Shown: positions 33,445 to 42,258, numbered from the stretch's first letter. The stretch: DNA of 64,000 nt from Mycobacterium sp. 1274756.6 (GCF_001668625.1 NZ_LZLJ01000088.1:1-64000), one strand, 5' to 3'. Made by a program: numbers and translations. Notes: generated from the letters alone by a model not told the origin.

Positions 33445-34644
33445 CTAACGCAGCACCGGAGCGGTGGGGGTGAACACCACCGGCATGGCCTCGGGGCCGA
33501 CGACGAAGTTGGCCCGGCGCAGCGGTAACGGGTCGTCGGAGGCCAGCCGCAGGTCGGGCAGGCGCTGCAGCACCCGCCGGGTCATCATCGCCAGCTCCAG
33601 CCGGGCCAGCTGGTTGCCCAGGCAGAAGTGGGTGCCGAACCCGAACGCGAGATGACTGTTGGGGTCGCGGGTGATGTCGAAGCGCTCCGGGTCGTCGAAG
33701 ACGGTCTCGTCGAAGTTGGCGGACTCGAACAGCAGCAGGATCTTCTCGCCCTCGTGCAGCTGGGTGCCGTGGTACTCGATGTCGCGGGTGAGGGTGCGGG
33801 CCATGTTCTTCACCGGGGTGGTCCAGCGCAGCATCTCCTCGATGGCCGACGGCAACAGCTCCAGATCATCGCGCAGCCGCTCCCACTGCTCGCGGTTGCG
33901 CAGCAGCGCCTCGACGCCGCCGGACAGGGTGTGGCGGGTGGTCTCGTCGCCGCCGATGAGGATCAGCAGGGTCTCGGAGACGATCTGCTCGTCGGTGAGC
34001 CGGTCCCCGTCGACCTCGGCGTGCACCAGCACGCTGGTCAGGTCGTCGGTGGGGTTGGCCCGCCGCTCGGCGATCGTCTTCATGGAGAACTCGGTGTAGG
34101 CGAGGTTGGCGTCGATCGAGGCCTGCCAGTCGGCCTCCTCCACCGTCGAGGACAGCGCGCACACCAGGTCGTCGGACCATTTCAGCAGCGTGCCGCGGTC
34201 CTGCGGCGCCACCCCGAGCATGTCGCCGATCACCGCCATCGGCAGCGGCGCGGCGATGTCGCGGACGAAGTCGCACTCGCCGCGTTCGCAGACGGCGTCG
34301 ATGAGGGTGTCGCACAGTTCGGCGATCGGCGGCCGTTTGGCGTGCACCTGTTTGCGGGTGAACCCGGCGTTGACCAGCTTGCGGCGCATCAGGTGCTCGG
34401 GGTCGTCCATGTCGATCATGTGCGGCAGCGCCGGGATGCCCGGCCGGATCCCGCCGGCGTTGGAGAACACCTCCGGGGTGCGTTCGGCCTCGATCACCGC
34501 CTGGTAGGTCGACGCCGCCGCCAAGCCCTTGCGGTCCCGGAACACCGGCTGGTTGGCGCGCATCCAGCTGTAGGCCGCGCGCACCGATCCGTCCGCATAC
34601 CCCGTGCCGTCGGTCAGGTCGATGTCGGGCACGGTGGTGGTCAT
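33445..34644 (-). CDS. cyp142: cytochrome P450 CYP142, steroid C26/27 oxidase
   Basis: A 399-aa P450. The I-helix GGDETTRH, the K-helix ExxR in EEMLRW and the heme loop FGFGTHFCLGNQ are intact. CYP142 oxidises the terminal methyl of cholest-4-en-3-one to the acid and backs up CYP125. It is last in a minus-strand set with the genes at 34682 and 35433, whose promoter carries a KstR box at 36500. It is convergent to the repeat-bounded cassette. Confidence 0.93.
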   Translation of the reverse strand: MTTTVPDIDLTDGTGYADGSVRAAYSWMRANQPVFRDRKGLAAASTYQAVIEAERTPEVFSNAGGIRPGIPALPHMIDMDDPEHLMRRKLVNAGFTRKQVHAKRPPIAELCDTLIDAVCERGECDFVRDIAAPLPMAVIGDMLGVAPQDRGTLLKWSDDLVCALSSTVEEADWQASIDANLAYTEFSMKTIAERRANPTDDLTSVLVHAEVDGDRLTDEQIVSETLLILIGGDETTRHTLSGGVEALLRNREQWERLRDDLELLPSAIEEMLRWTTPVKNMARTLTRDIEYHGTQLHEGEKILLLFESANFDETVFDDPERFDITRDPNSHLAFGFGTHFCLGNQLARLELAMMTRRVLQRLPDLRLASDDPLPLRRANFVVGPEAMPVVFTPTAPVLR

Positions 34645-34681
34645 CGCTTACCGGACCTTTCTGCCGCGGGTCACCTGGGCG

Positions 34682-35422
34682 TCACTTCATGGGCTTCACT
34701 TCATGGGCATCGCCGAACGTCATCTCGACATTGGCAGACGATTGACTGGCCAGGGCGCGTTTCGGCAAACCCAGTGCGGTCAGCTCCACGGCGTACGGGT
34801 GGTCGCCGAGTCGCAGCCGGGCCCCGCCCATCCGGAACCGCATCCCGGAATTGCGCATCTCCCAGGGGATTTCGCGGGTGATGCCGTCGGCGTGACTGTA
34901 GGTGGTCAGCACCTGCGAGCGGTTGGTCAGCCGCGACGGGATCGGCATGCCCGCCCCGAATTCGATGCCGGCGATCAGCCGGCCGTCCTCGCGGACCTCG
35001 AAGTCGAACTTCGGGCGCTCCCGGACGGTGAAGTCGGCCATGATCTTCGGGAAGCCCCAGATCTTCCGGCCCGCCTCCAGGGTGAAGCTCTGGTTGACCG
35101 GCAGGTGGTGGATGAACGCGGCGGCCGAGCGCAGCGCGAGCGGCCCGCGGCCGGTGCGCCCGGGCGGGTTGACCATCATCGCGGTGCCGAACTCGTGGTA
35201 CTGGCCGAGGTCGCCGTCGTGGTAGCGGACCAGCATCAGCATCACCAGCGCCCGACCGGGCAGGTACTGGCAGACGTCCAACCCGCTGTAGTCGATGAGC
35301 CGCTGGGCGTTCGGCGCGGGCACCGAGAAGACGGCGACGTGGGTGTCGGCGCGGCGGATCCGCACCGGCATGGTCAGCAGCGTGTCGGCGATCTGGTAGG
35401 TCGACGGGGTGGCGGAGCTCAT
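34682..35422 (-). CDS. acetoacetate-decarboxylase-fold protein (Rv3519-like)
   Basis: A 246-aa protein of the acetoacetate decarboxylase superfamily. The segment GRKIWGFPKIMADF carries the Lys in FPK that corresponds to the Schiff-base Lys in true decarboxylases. The final codons are a short tandem duplication (see findings). It lies 10 bp after the LLM gene and 37 bp before cyp142. A role in steroid breakdown is inferred from conserved neighbourhood. Confidence 0.82.
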   Translation of the reverse strand: MSSATPSTYQIADTLLTMPVRIRRADTHVAVFSVPAPNAQRLIDYSGLDVCQYLPGRALVMLMLVRYHDGDLGQYHEFGTAMMVNPPGRTGRGPLALRSAAAFIHHLPVNQSFTLEAGRKIWGFPKIMADFTVRERPKFDFEVREDGRLIAGIEFGAGMPIPSRLTNRSQVLTTYSHADGITREIPWEMRNSGMRFRMGGARLRLGDHPYAVELTALGLPKRALASQSSANVEMTFGDAHEVKPMK

Positions 35423-35432
35423 GGCTCCAAAT

Positions 35433-36464
35433 CTAGATGAGGGTGGCCAGTTCCCGAACCTGTTCGGTGCTGCGCGCGGTCACCACCATCATGGTCACCC
35501 CGGCGGCCTCCCACACCTTGATCTGCTCCCGCACATAGTCGATGTCGCCGACGATCACCGCGTCGTCGACCAACTCGTCGGGGATGACGTCGGCGGCCTG
35601 GTCCTTGCGGTTGCTGCGGAACAGCGCGGTGACCTCGTCGACCACCTCCGCGTAGCCCATCCGGCGGTAGACGTCGGCGTGGAAGTTGGTGTCCTCGGCG
35701 CCCATCCCGCCCATGTAGAGCGCCAGGTAGGGCTTGATCCCGGCGAAGGCGGCCGCCCGGTCGTCGGTGATGACGACCTGCGCGGTCGCGCAGATCTCGA
35801 AGTCCTCGCGGGTGCGGCGCGCGCCGGGGCGGGCGAAGCCCTCGTCGAGCCACTCGTTGTACATGTCGGCCAGCCGCGGGGTGTAGAAGATCGGCAGCCA
35901 GCCGTCGGCGATCTCGGCGGCCAGCGCGATGTTCTTCGGGCCCTCAGCCCCCAGCATGATCGGGATGTCGGCGCGCAGCGGGTGGGTGATCGGTTTGAGG
36001 GTCTTGCCCAACCCGGTGGTGCCCTCCCCGGTCAGCGGCAGCGGGTAGTGCGGTCCGGGGCTGCTCACCGGCGCCTCGCGCGCCCAGACCTGCCGCAGGA
36101 TGTCGATGTACTCGCGGGTGCGGGCCAACGGCTTGGGGAAGCGCTGCCCGTACCAGCCCTCCACCACCTGCGGGCCGGACACGCCCAGGCCCAGGATGTG
36201 GCGGCCGCCGGAGAGGTGATCGAGGGTCAGCGACGCCATCGCACACGCGGTCGGGGTGCGCGCCGACAGCTGCACCACCGAGGTGCCCAGCCGCATCCGG
36301 GTGGTGGCCGCCCCCCACCAGGCCAGCGGGGTGTAGGCGTCCGACCCCCACGCCTCGGCGGTGAACACGGTGTCGAAGCCGGCCTGCTCGGCGGCGGCGA
36401 CGAGTTCGGCGGTGTTGTCGGGGGGTTGGGCGCCCCAGTACCCCAGTTGCAGACCCAGCTTCAT
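35433..36464 (-). CDS. F420-dependent LLM-class oxidoreductase (Rv3520c-like)
   Basis: A 343-aa luciferase-like TIM-barrel protein. The N-terminus MKLGLQLGYWG and HILGLGVSGPQVVEGWYG are typical of F420-dependent LLM enzymes of mycobacteria. It would use F420 or F420H2 for a hydride transfer; the substrate is unknown. It is the first gene of the minus-strand unit with the decarboxylase-fold gene and cyp142, and shares the KstR box at 36500-36513 with the divergent DUF35 gene. Confidence 0.88.
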   Translation of the reverse strand: MKLGLQLGYWGAQPPDNTAELVAAAEQAGFDTVFTAEAWGSDAYTPLAWWGAATTRMRLGTSVVQLSARTPTACAMASLTLDHLSGGRHILGLGVSGPQVVEGWYGQRFPKPLARTREYIDILRQVWAREAPVSSPGPHYPLPLTGEGTTGLGKTLKPITHPLRADIPIMLGAEGPKNIALAAEIADGWLPIFYTPRLADMYNEWLDEGFARPGARRTREDFEICATAQVVITDDRAAAFAGIKPYLALYMGGMGAEDTNFHADVYRRMGYAEVVDEVTALFRSNRKDQAADVIPDELVDDAVIVGDIDYVREQIKVWEAAGVTMMVVTARSTEQVRELATLI

Positions 36465-36499
36465 CAGACCGCCTTCCGACCGTTGCTTGCCACCGTTGT

Positions 36500-36513
36500 T
36501 AGAACCTGTTCTA
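36500..36513. promoter_or_regulatory. KstR box between the LLM gene and the DUF35-ltp4-ltp3 unit
   Basis: TAGAACCTGTTCTA is a perfect TnnAACnnGTTnnA match and a nearly perfect palindrome. It lies in a 58-bp divergent gap, 9 bp before the GTG of the DUF35 gene, so it can control both directions. Confidence 0.85.
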
Positions 36514-36522
36514 CTCGATGCC

Positions 36523-37512
36523 GTGACTGCGAGCCATAGCCGCCCGGTGCAGATCGATCCGCATGAGCCGCCTCTTTCTGCGCCGCTGAAACTGTCATTC
36601 GACTACACCCGTTCAGTGGGGCCCGCCCTGGGGGCGTTCTTCACCGCACTGCGCGAGCGCCGCATCGTCGGGGTGCGCGGTTCCGACGGTCGGGTGTTGG
36701 TCCCCGTCGCCGAATACGACCCGGTCAGCTACGAACCGCTGACCGAGATCGTACCGGTGGCCTCGGTCGGGACCGTGGTGTCCTGGACCTGGCAGGCCCA
36801 CCCGGTCGAGGGCCAGCCGCTGGACCGCCCGTTCGCCTGGGCGCTGATCCGCCTCGACGGCGCCGACACCCCGCTGCTGCACGCGGTGGACGCCGGCAGC
36901 CCGGAGCAGATCGCGACCGGCGCGCGGGTGCACGCCCACTGGGTCGACAATCCGGTCGGCGCCATCACCGACATCGCCTACTTCGCGCTCGGTGACGAGG
37001 CGGAACCGGAGGGCCCGCCGAGCGAAGCCGACCCGGTCGCCATGGTGATCACCCCGATCGCGCTGCAGATCGACCACACCGCCTCCCCCATCGAGAGCGA
37101 GTACCTGCGCGCGCTGAAGGAGGGCACGCTGCTGGGCTCACGCGACGGGGCCACCGGCAAGGTGTATTTCCCGGCGCGGGAAGCCGATCCGGCCACCGGG
37201 CGGCGCGCCACCGAGCTGGTGGAGGTCGCCGACACCGGCACCGTCACCACGTTCGCGATCATCAACATCCCGTTCGCCGGGCAGAGCATCAAGCCGCCCT
37301 ATGTGGCCGCCTACGTGCTGCTCGACGGCGCCGACATTCCGTTTCTGACCCTGCTCGCCGACGTCGACGCCCACGAGGTGCGGATGGGGATGCGGGTGCA
37401 GGCGGTGTGGCTGCCGCGCGAGCAGTGGACCTACGGCATGGAGAACATCGAATACTTCCGGCCGACGGGTGAACCCGACGCCGACTACGACACCTACAAA
37501 CATCACCTCTGA
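36523..37512 (+). CDS. double DUF35 (OB-fold) protein, aldolase partner (Rv3521-like)
   Basis: A 329-aa protein made of two tandem DUF35 OB-fold domains (about residues 30-150 and 185-310; both contain a GxVxxxxxxxxP..G..PP/RPxxxAxxxLDGAD pattern). GTG 36523 is used, as it is the first in-frame start after the KstR box. There is not a single Cys in the protein, so the zinc ribbon usual before DUF35 is absent. DUF35 partners bind thiolase-like enzymes, as ChsH2 does for Ltp2. It is followed by ltp4 and ltp3, its likely partners. Confidence 0.85.
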   Translation: MTASHSRPVQIDPHEPPLSAPLKLSFDYTRSVGPALGAFFTALRERRIVGVRGSDGRVLVPVAEYDPVSYEPLTEIVPVASVGTVVSWTWQAHPVEGQPLDRPFAWALIRLDGADTPLLHAVDAGSPEQIATGARVHAHWVDNPVGAITDIAYFALGDEAEPEGPPSEADPVAMVITPIALQIDHTASPIESEYLRALKEGTLLGSRDGATGKVYFPAREADPATGRRATELVEVADTGTVTTFAIINIPFAGQSIKPPYVAAYVLLDGADIPFLTLLADVDAHEVRMGMRVQAVWLPREQWTYGMENIEYFRPTGEPDADYDTYKHHL

Positions 37513-37525
37513 GGGGAAGCTGCCA

Positions 37526-38587
37526 ATGAGTACCCGCGATGTCGCGGTGGTGGGCTTCGCCCACGCCCCGCATGTCCGCCGCACCGACGGCACCACCAAC
37601 GGCGTCGAACAGCTGTTGCCGTGTTTCGCCGAGCTCTACGACGACCTGGGCATCACCAAGGCCGACATCGACTTCTGGTGCTCGGGATCGTCGGATTACC
37701 TTGCCGGGAGGGCGTTCTCGTTCATCTCGGCGATCGACTCGATCGGCGCGGTGCCGCCGATCAACGAGTCGCACGTGGAGATGGACGCGGCCTGGGCGCT
37801 GTATGAGGCCTACATCAAGATCCTGACCGGCCAGGTCGACACCGCGCTGGTCTACGGGTTCGGCAAGTCCTCGGCCGGGGTGCTGCGCCGGGTGCTGGCG
37901 CTGCAGACCGACCCCTACACGGTCGCGCCGCTATGGCCGGACTCGATCTCGCTGGCCGGGCTGCAGGCCCGCGCCGGGCTCGACGCCGGGGTGTTCACCG
38001 CCGAGCAGATGGCGCAGGTGGCCCTGGACGCGTTCGCCCGCGCCGAGCGAGTGGACTCGGTGGAGGCCGCCGACACCATCGAACAGCTGCTGGACCGGCC
38101 GTTCTACGCCGACCCGCTGCGCCGCCACGACATCGCCCCGATCACCGACGGCGCGTCGGCGATCGTGCTGGCCGCCGGGGACAGGGCCCGCGAGCTGCGC
38201 GAGCGTCCGGCCTGGATCACCGGGTTCGAGCACCGCATCGAGACCCCGGTGCTCGGCGCGCGGGACCTGACCACCTCGCCGTCCACCGCGGCGTCGGCGG
38301 CCACCGCCAGCGGCGGCGACCCCGGCTCCATCGAGGTGGCCGAGTTGCACGCCCCGTTCTCCCACCAGCAGCTGATCCTCACCGAGGCGATCGGGCTGCC
38401 CGCCTCGGCGACGATCAACCCGTCCGGGGGTGCGCTGACCGCCAACCCGATGTTCTCCGCCGGGCTGGAGCGCATCGGCTTCGCCGCCCGGCACATCTTC
38501 GCCGGGGACGCGTCGCGGGTGCTGGCCCACGCCACCAGCGGGCCCGCGCTGCAACAGAACCTCGTCGCCGTGATGGAAGGGCGCTAG
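37526..38587 (+). CDS. ltp4: thiolase-like steroid aldolase / lipid-transfer protein Ltp4
   Basis: A 353-aa SCP-x-type thiolase-fold protein, one residue shorter than its M. tuberculosis counterpart as I recall it. ATG 37526 follows GAGGGGAAG. The fold is visible in the NESHVEMDAAWAL and NPSGGALTANPMFSAG stretches. Proteins of this group act as retro-aldolases or thiolases on steroid-CoA and need a DUF35 partner, here the gene just upstream. The next gene is ltp3, 4 bp away. Confidence 0.9.
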   Translation: MSTRDVAVVGFAHAPHVRRTDGTTNGVEQLLPCFAELYDDLGITKADIDFWCSGSSDYLAGRAFSFISAIDSIGAVPPINESHVEMDAAWALYEAYIKILTGQVDTALVYGFGKSSAGVLRRVLALQTDPYTVAPLWPDSISLAGLQARAGLDAGVFTAEQMAQVALDAFARAERVDSVEAADTIEQLLDRPFYADPLRRHDIAPITDGASAIVLAAGDRARELRERPAWITGFEHRIETPVLGARDLTTSPSTAASAATASGGDPGSIEVAELHAPFSHQQLILTEAIGLPASATINPSGGALTANPMFSAGLERIGFAARHIFAGDASRVLAHATSGPALQQNLVAVMEGR

Positions 38588-38591
38588 AGCC

Positions 38592-39767
38592 ATGGGCAAA
38601 CAACTGGCCGCGGTGCTGGGCACCGGACAGACCAAATACACCAAGGCGCGCCACGACGTGTCGATGAACGGCCTGGTGCGCGAGGCCATCGACCGGGCGC
38701 TGGCCGACTCCGGGTCGAGCTTCGCCGACATCGACGCGGTGGTGGTCGGCAAGGCGCCGGACTTCTTCGAAGGCTCGATGATGCCGGAGCTGTTCATGGC
38801 TGATGCCGTGGGCGCGACCGGCAAGCCGCTGATCCGGGTGCACACCGCCGGGTCCGTGGGCGGGTCCACGGCGATCGTCGCGGCCAGCCTGGTCGAGTCC
38901 GGCAAGTACCGGCGGGTGCTGGCGATGGCCTGGGAGAAGCAGTCGGAATCCAACGCCATGTGGGGACTGTCGATCCCGGTGCCGTTCACCAAGCCGGTCG
39001 GGGCCGGGGCCGGCGGCTACTTCGCCCCGCACGTGCGCGCCTACATCCGCCGCTCCGGTGCTCCGGAGCACATCGGGGCGAAGGTGGTGGTCAAGGACCG
39101 GCTCAACGGGACCAAGAACCCGCTGGCGCACCTGCATCAGCCCGACATCACCGTGGAGAAGGTGATGGCCTCGCAGATGCTGTGGGACCCGATCCGCTAC
39201 GACGAGACCTGCCCGTCCTCCGACGGGGCGTGCGCCGTGGTGATCGGCGACGAGTCCGCGGCCCAGGCCCGGGTGGCCGCCGGGGAGCCGGTGGCCTGGA
39301 TTCACGCGACCGCGTTGCGCACCGAGCCGCTGGCCTACGCCGGCCGCGACCAGGTCAGCCCGCAGGCCGGCCGCGAGGCGGCCGCGGCGCTGTGGCGCGA
39401 CGCCGGGATCACCGACCCGCTCACCGAGATCGACGCCGCCGAGATCTACGTGCCGTTCTCCTGGTTCGAGCCGATGTGGCTGGAGAACCTCGGCTTCGCC
39501 GCCGAGGGCGAGGGTTGGAAGCTCACCGACGCCGGGGAGACCGCGATCGGCGGGCGGTTGCCGGTCAACCCCTCCGGCGGGGTGCTGTCGAGCAACCCGA
39601 TCGGGGCGTCGGGGATGATCCGCTTCGCCGAGGCCGCCATCCAGGTGATGGGCAAGGGCGGTGACCACCAGGTGCCTGATGCCCGAAAGGCGTTGGGGCA
39701 TGCCTATGGTGGCGGTTCGCAGTATTACTCGATGTGGGTCGTGGGATCCGAGAAGCCGGGGAGCTGA
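38592..39767 (+). CDS. ltp3: thiolase-like steroid aldolase / lipid-transfer protein Ltp3
   Basis: A 391-aa thiolase-fold protein. It begins MGKQLAAVLGTGQTKY and has the RVHTAGSVGGSTAIVAA region and the C-terminal VNPSGGVLSSNPIGASGM and LGHAYGG. The true thiolase nucleophile Cys is absent at the SGxxA-like position, which fits a carbon-carbon lyase rather than a thiolase. It lies in the DUF35-ltp4-ltp3 unit; branched side-chain steroid cleavage is a possible role. Confidence 0.9.
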   Translation: MGKQLAAVLGTGQTKYTKARHDVSMNGLVREAIDRALADSGSSFADIDAVVVGKAPDFFEGSMMPELFMADAVGATGKPLIRVHTAGSVGGSTAIVAASLVESGKYRRVLAMAWEKQSESNAMWGLSIPVPFTKPVGAGAGGYFAPHVRAYIRRSGAPEHIGAKVVVKDRLNGTKNPLAHLHQPDITVEKVMASQMLWDPIRYDETCPSSDGACAVVIGDESAAQARVAAGEPVAWIHATALRTEPLAYAGRDQVSPQAGREAAAALWRDAGITDPLTEIDAAEIYVPFSWFEPMWLENLGFAAEGEGWKLTDAGETAIGGRLPVNPSGGVLSSNPIGASGMIRFAEAAIQVMGKGGDHQVPDARKALGHAYGGGSQYYSMWVVGSEKPGS

Positions 39768-39771
39768 GGCC

Positions 39772-40650
39772 GTGAAGTACACCTGCAGCATCGCGATGGG
39801 CCCGATCGATCAGCTGACCGAGCTGGCGCGCACCGCCGAGGAGGTCGGGTTCGACGCGATCGCGCTGCCGGACTCGCTGTTCTACATGGAGAAGGCGGCC
39901 GCGGACTACCCCTACACCCCCGACGGGTCGCGGATGTGGGACGAGAACACCCCGTGGGTGGACCCGCTGATCGCCACCGGCGCCATGGGGGCGGTCACCT
40001 CGACGCTGCGGTTCTACACCAACGTGCTCAAACTGGGCTCACGCAACCCGCTGCTGCTGGCCCGGCAGGTCGGCTCGGTGGCGAACCTGACCGGCAACCG
40101 GTTCGCGCTGGGCGTCGGGATCGGTTGGGCGCCGGAGGAGTTCGAGTGGTGCGGGGTGCCCTATGCCCGCCGCGGCGCCCGCGTGGACGAGATGATCGAG
40201 GTCATCAAGAAGGTGCTGGCCGGCGGCATGGTCGAACACCACGGCGAGTTCTTCGACTTCGACCGGCTGCAGATGAGCCCGGCGCCCACCGAGCCGGTGC
40301 CGTTCTACGTCGGCGGGCACACCGAGCCCGCGCTGAAGCGGGCCGCCCGGGTCGGCGACGGCTGGACTTCGGCGATGATGACGTGCGCGCAGCTGGCCGA
40401 GACCATCACCCGGATCAACGAACTACGCACCGAGTACGGCCGCGCCGACGGGCCGTTCGAGTTCCAGGCCGTCTGCGTGGACAAGTTCGACGTCGACGGG
40501 CACCGCGAGCTGGCCGCGGCCGGGGTCACCGACAACATCGTGGTGCCCTGGCTGCTCTACGGCCACGGCTTCGGCGCGGCGCTGACCGACAAGCAGGACG
40601 CCATGAAGCGGTTCGCCGAGACGTTCATCCATTCCGGCTGGCAGGACTAG
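39772..40650 (+). CDS. second F420-dependent LLM-class oxidoreductase
   Basis: A 292-aa luciferase-like monooxygenase-fold protein. The GTG at 39772 lies 4 bp after the ltp3 stop and no better start is near. Signature segments are NRFALGVGIGWAPEEFEW and FYVGGHTEPALKRAARVGDGW, characteristic of F420-dependent mycobacterial enzymes. It is the last gene of the KstR-controlled DUF35-ltp4-ltp3 unit. I do not recall it in the corresponding M. tuberculosis interval. The reaction is unknown. Confidence 0.85.
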   Translation: MKYTCSIAMGPIDQLTELARTAEEVGFDAIALPDSLFYMEKAAADYPYTPDGSRMWDENTPWVDPLIATGAMGAVTSTLRFYTNVLKLGSRNPLLLARQVGSVANLTGNRFALGVGIGWAPEEFEWCGVPYARRGARVDEMIEVIKKVLAGGMVEHHGEFFDFDRLQMSPAPTEPVPFYVGGHTEPALKRAARVGDGWTSAMMTCAQLAETITRINELRTEYGRADGPFEFQAVCVDKFDVDGHRELAAAGVTDNIVVPWLLYGHGFGAALTDKQDAMKRFAETFIHSGWQD

Positions 40651-40981
40651 GCGCTCAGCCCTGAGTGAACTCCGGCGGCCGGGCGGCGGCGGGGCGCATC
40701 AAACACGACTCGAACAGGCCCGGGTCGCGCACCAACGGCCGGACGCCACAGGCGCACTCGGCGGCGAGCAGAATTTCGTCGCGGGTGGGGAGATCATCAC
40801 GCCGGGCGCTGGTTCAGCTCGGCCGAACGCTCGGCGATCTGTTGGGCGAGCGCCCCCGCCCGACCTGCACGGTCGTGGACGGTATCCAGAATCGCCTGTT
40901 TCGCGGCATGGCGCGCCCCTAAGACAGTTGGTACCAGCCAGGATTGTCTGCAGTTGAGGAAATAATGAGCACCACCGGTAT
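40651..40981. other. 331-bp region without an intact gene
   Basis: The region between the LLM gene and vapC holds a Doc-like relic on the minus strand (40655-40798) and little else. A 13-codon reading frame (ATG 40965) has a good GAGGAAATA site in front but ends at TGA inside the vapC 3' end, so it is unlikely to be a gene. No KstR box or terminator was seen here. Confidence 0.6.
40655..40798 (-). pseudogene. remnant resembling a Doc/Fic-type toxin
   Basis: Reading the minus strand gives about 47 codons that include VRPLVRDPGLFESCLMRP and stop at 40655. The segment RDxGLLESALxRP is the well-known early motif of Doc-type toxins, here with substitutions and with no start codon, no HxFxxGNKR core and a stop codon just upstream. 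It is best read as a decayed toxin gene. Confidence is modest because the match is short. Confidence 0.35.
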
Positions 40982-41389
40982 TCAGGTCAACCGTTCGACC
41001 CGTTGACCGGTGAGCGCGGCGATCGTCTCGAAGTCCTTGTCGACGTGCAGAACGGTCAGACCGGCCAGTTCAGCGGTGGCCGCCACCAGCAAATCGGGGA
41101 TACCCGGTCCTCGGTGCTGGCCACGGTCGGCCAGTAGGAGTTGAATCTCGACGGCGCGGTCCTCGGCCGCCGGCGTGAGGTACTCGATCGGCATCAACGA
41201 CAGCGGCGGCGAGGTGGCCTCCGCGTGCGCCTGCGCCGCCGTGCGAAATGAGTAACCGATCTCCAGTCGGGTGACCGTGCTCAGCCGGAGCAGGCCACGG
41301 TCGATGCGCTCCATCCACGCATCGGCCTCAGGTGACGACGCGAGACGGGTGTAGGCCGACTTGTCGACAAGCCAGACAGTCACCGCCAC
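40982..41389 (-). CDS. vapC: PIN-domain ribonuclease toxin VapC
   Basis: A 135-aa PIN-domain toxin. The acidic metal-binding residues D9 (LVDKSA), E43 (RLEIGYS), D99 (IPDLLVAA) and D117/D119 (VDKDFE) are present, so it looks active. It starts at GTG 41389, overlapping vapB by 10 bp. VapC toxins cleave tRNA or rRNA and are held by VapB. The module sits between the cholesterol gene sets and is not part of them. Confidence 0.92.
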   Translation of the reverse strand: MAVTVWLVDKSAYTRLASSPEADAWMERIDRGLLRLSTVTRLEIGYSFRTAAQAHAEATSPPLSLMPIEYLTPAAEDRAVEIQLLLADRGQHRGPGIPDLLVAATAELAGLTVLHVDKDFETIAALTGQRVERLT

Positions 41390-41604
41390 GCAGCGTCCAT
41401 CACGTTCGGGTCATCGAGATCGGCTGCCGCCGCCGCAGCGCGCTGCAGATCTTCGCGGGTGACCTTGTCATCCCGCCCATGCCGGCGCTCCGCTTCGAAC
41501 CGGCGGCGCAGATACTCCTGCCGCGATAATCCACTGGCCGCCGCGGCCGCGTCGATCTGTGCCACCGCGGCTTCCGACAGCCCCCTGATCAAGATGTCCG
41601 CCAT
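41380..41604 (-). CDS. vapB: antitoxin VapB
   Basis: A 74-aa antitoxin. ATG 41604 is preferred over an upstream in-frame ATG because AGGAGG lies 5 nt before it. The N-terminus [19 protein letters not shown] is a ribbon-helix-helix domain; the C-terminal half (about 40-74) would wrap VapC. A GATATC-TAC-GATATC repeat lies just upstream and is the probable autoregulatory operator. Confidence 0.88.
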   Translation of the reverse strand: MADILIRGLSEAAVAQIDAAAAASGLSRQEYLRRRFEAERRHGRDDKVTREDLQRAAAAAADLDDPNVMDAAWR

Positions 41605-41615
41605 GGCGACCTCCT

Positions 41616-41630
41616 GATATCTACGATATC
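41616..41630. promoter_or_regulatory. VapBC operator candidate
   Basis: GATATC-TAC-GATATC is a symmetrical 15-bp element. It is 11 bp upstream of the vapB ATG. Ribbon-helix-helix antitoxins usually bind short palindromes at their own promoters. Confidence 0.5.
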
Positions 41631-41661
41631 GCACGGGTGCGAGCACACCAGCAAAACCGGG

Positions 41662-42186
41662 CTACCCCTCCCCCAGCTCCGTCCGGTACCGGGCCGCCAG
41701 GTCGCGGTAGTGCTCCGGGTTGGCTTTCACCCACAGTTCGGCGCCGGTGCCGGCCAGCGGGCCCTTGACCTTCGCCGGGGCGCCGACGGCCAGCACGCTG
41801 TCGGGAATCTGGGTGCCGGCCAGCACCAGCGCGCCGGCGGCGACGAGGCTGCCCGCCCCGATCACCGCGCCGTCGAGCACGGTGGCCTGGTTCCCGATCA
41901 AGGCCTGCGCCCCGACCCGTGCTCCGTGGATCAGGCACAGATGCGCCACCGTCGCATCGGGCCCGATCTCCACCGCTGCGCCGGGTGCGCCGTGCAGCAC
42001 CGCGCCGTCCTGCACGTTGGCGCCGGCGCGCACGTGGATGGGGGCGTCGTCGCCGCGCAGCACGGCGTTGAACCACACCGAGGCGCCGGCCTCGATCGTG
42101 ACGTCGCCGATCAGGGTCGCGGTCGGGGCGACGAACGCGTCGGCGGCGACATTCGGGCTTTTACCCTCGAAGGAGAACAACGGCAT
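41662..42186 (-). CDS. gamma-class carbonic anhydrase / left-handed beta-helix protein (Rv3525c-like)
   Basis: A 174-aa hexapeptide-repeat protein, same length as M. tuberculosis Rv3525c as I recall it. ATG 42186 begins MPLFSFEGKSPNV; the longer open frame upstream overlaps the kshA promoter. The RGDDAPIHVRAGANVQDG and VAHLCLIHGA stretches carry the Gln/Asp and His residues that bind zinc in gamma-carbonic anhydrases. It is divergent from kshA; the KstR box lies 73 bp upstream of it. Confidence 0.88.
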   Translation of the reverse strand: MPLFSFEGKSPNVAADAFVAPTATLIGDVTIEAGASVWFNAVLRGDDAPIHVRAGANVQDGAVLHGAPGAAVEIGPDATVAHLCLIHGARVGAQALIGNQATVLDGAVIGAGSLVAAGALVLAGTQIPDSVLAVGAPAKVKGPLAGTGAELWVKANPEHYRDLAARYRTELGEG

Positions 42187-42258
42187 GCAGCCAGATATAT
42201 CGCAGTGTCGTGCGCACCGGGGTTGACCGGGACATATTGCACAACACCCGGACAAAAC

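Noticed and set aside
40965-41006. ATG with a good ribosome site giving [13 protein letters not shown] then stop
   Set aside because: Only 13 codons, stops inside the vapC 3' end, no neighbour coupling. A resemblance to KshA N-termini was considered but is too short to support a duplicated kshA start.
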